Assembly: GCA_964544105.1 (NCBI GenBank)
Contig: CAZIZQ010000029.1
Coordinates: 1 to 11,373 of the forward strand
Direction: 5' to 3'
Length of the DNA stretch: 11,373 bases
DNA from: GCA-016432345 sp964544105
GTDB lineage: Bacteria > Patescibacteriota > Microgenomatia > Levybacterales > UBA12049
Shown: positions 6,514-11,373 of the stretch, piece by piece
How the letters are laid out: the number at the start of each line of letters is the position of its first letter
How positions within the stretch are numbered: position 1 is the stretch's first letter
Position numbers and translations under genes: made by a program
The notes under the pieces: generated by a model
Database searches by the model: none
Told to the model about the DNA's origin: nothing
Seen by the model: the letters and a program-made list of their open reading frames with translations, nothing else

Positions 6514-6720
6514 ATGGAATTTAGTATTAGCGGTGGTCTTATTATTGCGCTTGGAGGCATTGGGCCAGCTATAGCCGTTGGACTCATTGGAGCAAAAGCA
6601 ATGGAAGCAATTGGGAGAAACCCCGAAGGATCTGGTAAAATTCTTCCGGCAATGCTTTTGGCAATGGCATTTGCTGAAGCTATTGCAATTTACTCACTTA
6701 TTCTTGCTTTCTCAAAATAA
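6514..6720 (+). CDS. atpE: F-type ATP synthase subunit c
   Basis: Subunit c (68 residues) builds the rotating proteolipid ring of Fo. It has two membrane helices (about 5-30 and 43-66) joined by the polar loop GRNPE (34-38) that contacts gamma and epsilon. The carboxylate that carries the ion is E55 in AFAEAIAIY. Sodium-type rings have a Gln in helix 1 and a Ser right after the Glu; here the matching positions are V22 and A56, with Y60 kept. This indicates proton coupling (inference by hand alignment to the Ilyobacter c subunit). Helix 1 contains few of the usual GxGxG repeats. The length is slightly short for the family (70-90). The ATG lies 1 nt after the atpB stop and is preceded by a strong Shine-Dalgarno. 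Confidence 0.95.
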   Translation: MEFSISGGLIIALGGIGPAIAVGLIGAKAMEAIGRNPEGSGKILPAMLLAMAFAEAIAIYSLILAFSK

Positions 6721-6735
6721 GAGTGAAAAAAATGT

Positions 6736-7242
6736 ATGGAAATTATTAAAAATTTTGGATTTGATCCGAAGCTTTTTGCATCACAAATTGTAAATTTTTT
6801 GCTTATTCTTTTTGTCATGCGCAAGTTTTTCTACAAACCAATTCTTGAAATGCTGCATAAAAGACAAAAACTAATTGCTGAAGGTGTAGAAAAAGCAAAA
6901 CAAGCACAGGAGCTTTTTGAAAAAACAGCGGAAAAAGAAAAAATAATTTTAAAAAAGGCCCAGGAAGAAGCCAAAAAAATGCTGGCTGAAGTGAAAGAAC
7001 AACGAACAGTACTACTCAAAACAGCCGAAACAGACGCCAAAAAACAAGCTGAATTGATCATGAAAGAAGCGCGAGACCATATTACCTTCGAGGCAAAAGA
7101 AACTGAAAAACGCTTGGCAAAACACATTGCGGAGTTGTCTATTTCTATTCTTCAAAAATCACTCGTTGGTGTTTTTTCAAAAAGAGAACAGGATGTAATT
7201 CTAAAAAACGCGCTAACCCAGGTAAAAAAACAATCAAACTAA
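6736..7242 (+). CDS. atpF: F-type ATP synthase subunit b
   Basis: Subunit b (168 residues) is the peripheral stalk that ties Fo subunit a to the F1 head through delta. A single N-terminal membrane segment spans about residues 13-32 (LFASQIVNFLLILFVMRKFF), followed by YKPILEML and a long Lys/Glu/Ala-rich coiled coil (about 40-155). Length and architecture fit the family (156-170). The start ATG 6736 gives the usual short N-terminus ahead of the membrane helix; ATG 6732, out of frame, opens only a five-codon frame. The gene begins 15 nt after atpE with only a weak purine-rich stretch before it, and ends 1 nt before atpH. Only one b gene is present, so a homodimer is expected. Confidence 0.93.
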   Translation: MEIIKNFGFDPKLFASQIVNFLLILFVMRKFFYKPILEMLHKRQKLIAEGVEKAKQAQELFEKTAEKEKIILKKAQEEAKKMLAEVKEQRTVLLKTAETDAKKQAELIMKEARDHITFEAKETEKRLAKHIAELSISILQKSLVGVFSKREQDVILKNALTQVKKQSN

Positions 7243-7243
7243 T

Positions 7244-7597
7244 ATGGAAAAAGTAATTGCAAATCTGGTTACTGCCAGTTATACAAACAACAACCTAGAT
7301 TTTGAGAGAGTCCAAAAAATTGCGGGATTTCTAAACAGAAAACTACTAAAAGCATATATTACCGCGTTAAAACGCTACGAAAAAAAGATCACAGTCTACG
7401 TTGATCTCCCACAAGACGCAGAAATGTCAGAAAAAAAAGAAATACAAGCTCTTTTCCCCAAGAAAAAAATCCTTTATAATACTAACCCGGCACTGTTGGC
7501 AGGAATACGCATAACAGATAACGATATTCTGTACGAATTAAGCATGAAGGATTCGCTTGACAAAATATTAGCAGCAATCGAACAAAACTATGATTAA
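7244..7597 (+). CDS. atpH: F-type ATP synthase subunit delta, short form
   Basis: Delta links the b stalk to the top of F1. The position between atpF and atpA and the C-terminal half identify it: ITVYVDLPQDAEMSEKKEIQALF aligns with the family's beta strand plus helix, and LLAGIRITDNDILYELSMKDSLDKIL with the usual GVVIRIGDKVIDGSVRGKLERL. At 117 residues it is far shorter than the usual ~178. Only about 45 residues stand in place of the ~105-residue N-terminal six-helix domain that normally grips the N-terminus of alpha. The classic IDGSVRG is also altered (LYELSMKD). Frame and flanks are intact, so this is a real short protein rather than a truncation artefact. It has no clear Shine-Dalgarno and overlaps atpA by 8 nt. 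Confidence 0.85.
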   Translation: MEKVIANLVTASYTNNNLDFERVQKIAGFLNRKLLKAYITALKRYEKKITVYVDLPQDAEMSEKKEIQALFPKKKILYNTNPALLAGIRITDNDILYELSMKDSLDKILAAIEQNYD

Positions 7598-9092
7598 TAG
7601 CGACGATATTATCAAACAACTCGAAAAAAGGTTAGGCGAATTTTCCAGTGACCCAAAAGTACAAAATGTTGGAACAGTTGTCACAAATAACGATGGTGTT
7701 ATAACGGCAAGCGGCCTGTCTCTTGTCCAAATGGGCGAAATTGTTGCCTTTGACAAAGATACCTTTGGTGTTGTGTTAAACCTTAATGAAAATACGGTGT
7801 CTATTATTGCCCTTGGTCCAAGTAATCATATTAAAGAAGGAGACACGGTCAAACGGACAGAAAAACTATTGAGTATTACGGTTTCAGAAAGCTTACTCGG
7901 ACGGGTTGTCAACCCGCTTGGTGTCCCTCTCGACAACAAACCGGCAATTAAAAAAGGAAAGCCCATGCCGCTGGAGAGAATCGCGGCAGGGGTAATAGAG
8001 CGAAAACCTGTTGACACACCGCTCAAAACCGGCATTAAAGCAATCGACGCCATGATCCCAATTGGACGGGGTCAACGCGAACTTATTATTGGCGACCGTG
8101 GTTTGGGTAAAACTGCCATTGCCATAGACACTATTATTAATCAAAGGCAAGCAGGAGTTGTTTGTATCTACGTTGCCATAGGCCAAAAACAAAGCACAGT
8201 TGCCCAAATTATTGGTAAACTGCAAGACGTTGGAGCAATGGATTATACCATTATTGTGGCTGCAAACTCGGCCGACCCCGCAGCCCTTCAATACCTGGCT
8301 CCCTTTGCAGGGGTAACCATTGCCGAATACTTTATGGAAAAAGGCCAAGACGTGTTAATTGTGTACGACGACCTTACCAAGCATGCCTGGGCATACCGAC
8401 AGATTTCCCTAGTGCTGCGTCGTCCAGCCGGACGCGAGGCCTATCCTGGGGATATTTTTTATCTCCATAGCCGCCTGCTCGAGCGGGCTGTGCAACTAAA
8501 CGACAAAAATGGCGGAGGTTCAATAACCGCCCTCCCTATTATAGAAACCCAGGCGGGAGACATTTCGGCATACATTCCAACCAATGTCATTTCCATTACT
8601 GACGGGCAAATTTTCTTGCAAGGTGATTTATTCAACATTGGTATTAGACCTGCTATTAATGTCGGTAATTCTGTTTCCCGTGTGGGTGGAGCCGCGCAAA
8701 CCGGAAGCATGAAGTCGGTTGCCGGTAAAATTAGGCTTGACCTGGCCCAATACCGATCTTTAGAAGCTTTTGCGCAATTTGGCAGCGACCTGGATGCGAC
8801 AACCACCAAACAGCTCGAGCGAGGCAAACGAATGGTCGAACTATTAAAACAGCCGCAATATCAGCCATTAACCGAAGAATTAGAAGTAGTAACCCTTTGG
8901 GCAATAACAAATGGATATGTAGACGATGTACCGGTTGAATCGTGCCAGAAATTCGAAAAAGAATTGCACGCTTATGTATCCAGGAAACCAAAAGTAATCA
9001 AAGCCATAAGGACAGGAAAGAAAATTGATGAGGAAACAGGAAAACTGCTCAAAAAAACAATTGAGGAATTTAAGAAAGGATTCAGTGCGTAA
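7590..9092 (+). CDS. atpA: F-type ATP synthase subunit alpha
   Basis: Alpha (500 residues) forms the F1 hexamer with beta and supplies the non-catalytic nucleotide sites. The N-terminal helix INSDDIIKQLEKRLGEF, which normally binds delta, is present despite the short delta. A beta-barrel domain follows (about 25-95). The nucleotide-binding domain has the P-loop GDRGLGKT (168-175), the Walker B region VLIVYDD (255-261) and the stretch RRPAGREAYPGDIFYLHSR. The arginine that reaches into the beta catalytic site is R364 in VSRVGGAAQ. HAWAYRQISL carries Trp where many bacteria have Val, as I recall from Patescibacteria. Length and motifs are standard. The ATG overlaps the end of atpH by 8 nt without a Shine-Dalgarno. 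The stop shares an A with the atpG start (TAATG). Confidence 0.97.
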   Translation: MINSDDIIKQLEKRLGEFSSDPKVQNVGTVVTNNDGVITASGLSLVQMGEIVAFDKDTFGVVLNLNENTVSIIALGPSNHIKEGDTVKRTEKLLSITVSESLLGRVVNPLGVPLDNKPAIKKGKPMPLERIAAGVIERKPVDTPLKTGIKAIDAMIPIGRGQRELIIGDRGLGKTAIAIDTIINQRQAGVVCIYVAIGQKQSTVAQIIGKLQDVGAMDYTIIVAANSADPAALQYLAPFAGVTIAEYFMEKGQDVLIVYDDLTKHAWAYRQISLVLRRPAGREAYPGDIFYLHSRLLERAVQLNDKNGGGSITALPIIETQAGDISAYIPTNVISITDGQIFLQGDLFNIGIRPAINVGNSVSRVGGAAQTGSMKSVAGKIRLDLAQYRSLEAFAQFGSDLDATTTKQLERGKRMVELLKQPQYQPLTEELEVVTLWAITNGYVDDVPVESCQKFEKELHAYVSRKPKVIKAIRTGKKIDEETGKLLKKTIEEFKKGFSA

Positions 9093-9937
9093 TGGCTAGT
9101 CTACAACTATTAAAAAGGCGAATAACAGCATCGCAAAATGTATCAAAAACTACCCGCGCCATGCAAATGATTGCCGCATCAAAAATGAAACGGGCCCAAG
9201 ATGCAGCCCTTTCAGCCAGACCATATGTTGAAAAACTAACTGTTATGACCCAAAATGTAGGAAAAAAAGTAGACAGCACATTCACCCACCCATATATAAC
9301 CCAAAATAATGTTAGTGGTAAAACCCTTGTTATTGTTTTGTCTCCCGATAAGGGCCTCTGTGGCGGGCTTATTACCAACCTAGTTCGGGAATTCTTTAAC
9401 TTTACAAAAGAAGAAAAATCCTACTATATGATCTTGGGCAAAAAAATGGAAGCAAAAGTAGCAACAATCCGAAACTCGGTTATTGCCTCATTCCCTTTTG
9501 GTACCACCTTACCAACATTCGACATGGTCTACCCAATTATCCGTATTATCGACGAATACTACCTTGGAAAAAAAGCCGATACAGTCAAAATTATTACCAC
9601 AAAGTTTACAAGCATCTTTTCCCAGGTTCCAAATGTTACCCAACTACTTCCTCTAACAATCCCAGAAACAACCACAACCTCTGTTGCCCTCTTTGAGCCA
9701 AACGTCCAAACCATGCTTCCTCCGCTTCTTAAACACTATGTCGAAATGACTGTCTACCAACAATTGCTCGAAAGTTTTGTATCCGAACAAGCAGCCCGAA
9801 TGATTGCCATGCAGAATGCAACCACCAATGCCCGTGATATAATAAGCGAATTAAAACTTGAGTATAATAAGACTAGACAAGCCAAAATCACCAGTGAAAT
9901 TTTAGATATTACAGGAGGAATAGTAGCAAATGGCTAA
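9092..9937 (+). CDS. atpG: F-type ATP synthase subunit gamma
   Basis: Gamma (281 residues) is the central rotor shaft that drives conformational change in alpha/beta. The N-terminal coiled-coil helix is typical (MASLQLLKRRITASQNVSKT, then AMQMIAASKMKRAQ), followed by the Rossmann-like part with LSPDKGLCGGLITNL. The C-terminal helix carries SEQAARMIAMQNATTNARDI, then ELKLEYNKTRQAKITSEILDI, the family signature. Length is normal (~285). It starts on the TAATG junction with atpA, with a GAAAGGA stretch about 12 nt upstream as a modest ribosome site, and overlaps atpD by 8 nt. Its last codons carry the Shine-Dalgarno of atpD. Confidence 0.96.
   Translation: MASLQLLKRRITASQNVSKTTRAMQMIAASKMKRAQDAALSARPYVEKLTVMTQNVGKKVDSTFTHPYITQNNVSGKTLVIVLSPDKGLCGGLITNLVREFFNFTKEEKSYYMILGKKMEAKVATIRNSVIASFPFGTTLPTFDMVYPIIRIIDEYYLGKKADTVKIITTKFTSIFSQVPNVTQLLPLTIPETTTTSVALFEPNVQTMLPPLLKHYVEMTVYQQLLESFVSEQAARMIAMQNATTNARDIISELKLEYNKTRQAKITSEILDITGGIVANG
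9913..9918 (+). promoter_or_regulatory. Shine-Dalgarno of atpD inside atpG
   Basis: AGGAGG sits 11 nt before the atpD ATG at 9930 and within the coding end of atpG (TGGIVANG). It supports the chosen atpD start and independent initiation of the beta subunit. Confidence 0.75.
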
Positions 9938-11321
9938 AACAACAGAAGGTATTGTAATTGGTGTCTCGGGACCAGTTGTGAATGTGTATTTCAAAGAATC
10001 TCTCCCTGCTATTTACGAAGCACTTATAATTACACTTCCAAATAAAACAGAAGTTGTCCTGGAAGTCCAATTCTCAACCGGCGATAACGAAGTCAAAGCA
10101 CTGGCTTTTGGCTCAACAGATGGAATTGCTCGAGGCATGAAGACTGTTGCAACAGGTAAACCAATCCAGGTGCCAACCGGAGAAAAAACACTGGGCAGAA
10201 TATTTAATGTTTTAGGTGATGCAATCGACGGTAAATCATTCAAAAATGATGGTGTTACTTACGATTCAATCCACAAATCCCCCCCCGCCCTTTCCGACCA
10301 AGAAACCAAGCCTCATGTTTTAGAAACCGGCATTAAAGTTGTTGATCTGATTGCGCCATTTACTAAGGGCGGAAAAATTGCGGTTTTCGGAGGCGCGGGG
10401 GTCGGTAAAACAGTTATTGTTAAAGAGCTTATCCGAAACATCGCCATGGTGCACAAGGGCCATTCGGTTTTTGCAGGCGTGGGAGAGCGTACCCGAGAAG
10501 GAACAGACCTGTGGCTCGAAATGCTCGAAGCTAAAGTTATGGACAAAACCGTTATGGTGTACGGACAAATGAACGAACCTCCAGCCAACAGACTCCGAGT
10601 TGCTTTAACTGCTCTTACCATGGCAGAGTACTTCCGCGACAAAAAAAAGGAAGACGTATTATTGTTTATTGATAATGTTTTCCGTTTTGCCCAAGCAGGA
10701 TCGGAAGTATCGGCGCTTTTGGGCCGCATGCCATCGGCTGTTGGATACCAACCAACACTTGCCACCGAAATTGGAAGTTTACAAGAACGAATTACCTCAA
10801 CTAAAAAAGGCTCAATCACCTCTGTCCAGGCAGTGTATGTGCCGGCAGACGATTACACCGATCCTGCACCGGCAACTATTTTTTCGCATTTAGACGCTAC
10901 AATCACACTTGAACGTTCTATTGCCGAGCAAGGTATTTATCCAGCAGTCGATCCACTTACATCAACATCTAGAATTTTAGATCCAAATGTGGTGGGACAA
11001 AAACATTATGATGTGGCCCGTGGCGTCCAAAAAGTACTACAACGATACAAAGATTTACAGGATATTATTGCTATTTTAGGAATTGATGAATTATCCGATG
11101 AAGATAAATTAATTGTCGCCCGAGCCCGAAAGATACAACGGTTCTTAAGCCAACCAATGTTTGTGGCTGAAGTCTTTACCGGCAGTCCTGGAAAATATGT
11201 CAAAATCGAAGATACTGTTGAAGGTTTTGCCCAAATTTTGGAGGGGAAACACGATAGCGTACCAGAGCAAGCATTCTACATGGTTGGCAGTATTGACGAA
11301 GTAGTCAAAAGCAAAAAATAA
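9930..11321 (+). CDS. atpD: F-type ATP synthase subunit beta
   Basis: Beta (463 residues) carries the three catalytic sites of F1. The P-loop is GGAGVGKT (154-161). The catalytic glutamate is E186 in GVGERTREG, and Walker B is VLLFIDNVFRF with D248. RMPSAVGYQPTLATE and ITSTKKGSITSVQA follow in the nucleotide domain. The lever motif DELSDED is at 386-392, and the C-terminal helical domain has ARKIQRFLSQP and FTGSPGKY. All are close to the universal consensus and the length is normal. FRFAQAGSE replaces the usual YRYTLAGTE-type sequence and is a conservative difference. The gene overlaps atpG by 8 nt and is immediately followed, with no spacer, by the atpC start codon. Confidence 0.98.
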   Translation: MAKTTEGIVIGVSGPVVNVYFKESLPAIYEALIITLPNKTEVVLEVQFSTGDNEVKALAFGSTDGIARGMKTVATGKPIQVPTGEKTLGRIFNVLGDAIDGKSFKNDGVTYDSIHKSPPALSDQETKPHVLETGIKVVDLIAPFTKGGKIAVFGGAGVGKTVIVKELIRNIAMVHKGHSVFAGVGERTREGTDLWLEMLEAKVMDKTVMVYGQMNEPPANRLRVALTALTMAEYFRDKKKEDVLLFIDNVFRFAQAGSEVSALLGRMPSAVGYQPTLATEIGSLQERITSTKKGSITSVQAVYVPADDYTDPAPATIFSHLDATITLERSIAEQGIYPAVDPLTSTSRILDPNVVGQKHYDVARGVQKVLQRYKDLQDIIAILGIDELSDEDKLIVARARKIQRFLSQPMFVAEVFTGSPGKYVKIEDTVEGFAQILEGKHDSVPEQAFYMVGSIDEVVKSKK

Positions 11322-11373
11322 ATGAAGCTACAGGTCGAAATCATCACCCCCGAGAAAATTGTTTATCAAAAAG
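11322..11373 (+). CDS. atpC: F-type ATP synthase subunit epsilon, N-terminal fragment
   Basis: The first 17 codons read MKLQVEIITPEKIVYQK, matching the start of epsilon (consensus like MKLEIVTPEKVVYEG). Epsilon binds gamma and the c-ring and can inhibit ATP hydrolysis through its C-terminal helices. The ATG follows the atpD TAA directly. The rest lies right of the window, so the presence of the inhibitory helices cannot be judged. Confidence 0.85.
   Translation, partial: MKLQVEIITPEKIVYQK

Noticed and set aside
6732..6749. Five-codon frame from ATG 6732 overlapping the atpF start
   Set aside because: It is too short, has no Shine-Dalgarno, and ATG pairs in A-rich DNA are common.
1..11373. 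CRISPR array, tRNA, rRNA, transposase, phage or intrinsic terminator
   Set aside because: No spaced direct repeats, cloverleaf, mobile-element protein or hairpin plus T-run was seen. Genes are packed end to end.

Overview
This window is a compact, AT-rich bacterial segment in which every gene lies on the + strand with almost no intergenic space. The organism is probably a member of the Candidate Phyla Radiation (Patescibacteria), most likely Microgenomates-like. This is inferred from the protein style (for example the HAWAYRQISL stretch in AtpA, a short subunit delta, a DnaE ending at its OB fold, and dense overlaps). No rRNA or ribosomal protein is present to settle it.

Layout. Positions 2-490 hold the 3' end of gatA, overlapping gatB (487-1835) by ATGA. 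gatB is interrupted only by a 10-N assembly gap whose length breaks the frame artificially. gatB also carries a 56-bp two-hairpin palindromic element read in frame as 18 extra residues, plus two further short palindromes. Positions 1844-2500 encode a small soluble GGDEF diguanylate cyclase with an intact inhibitory I-site. Positions 2506-5724 encode the DNA polymerase III alpha subunit (DnaE). A clear sigma70-type promoter overlaps the dnaE stop codon. It launches the F-type ATP synthase operon atpB-E-F-H-A-G-D-C, in canonical order, which runs off the right end inside atpC.

How the genes work together. GatA and GatB form the core of the GatCAB amidotransferase, which makes Gln-tRNA(Gln) and/or Asn-tRNA(Asn) by transamidation. 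DnaE is the replicative polymerase. The atp genes encode a complete F1Fo machine: Fo is a, c, b; F1 is alpha, beta, gamma, delta, epsilon. Residues in subunit c point to proton rather than sodium coupling. The GGDEF gene is the outlier, both in function (c-di-GMP signalling among housekeeping genes) and in codon use (ATA and AGA rich).

No tRNA, rRNA, CRISPR array, transposase or phage gene was seen. No stretch over 300 bases lacks a gene. I did not find a new multi-gene system. The points most worth checking are the in-frame palindromic element in gatB, the shortened subunit delta, the near-leaderless atp promoter and the solitary diguanylate cyclase.
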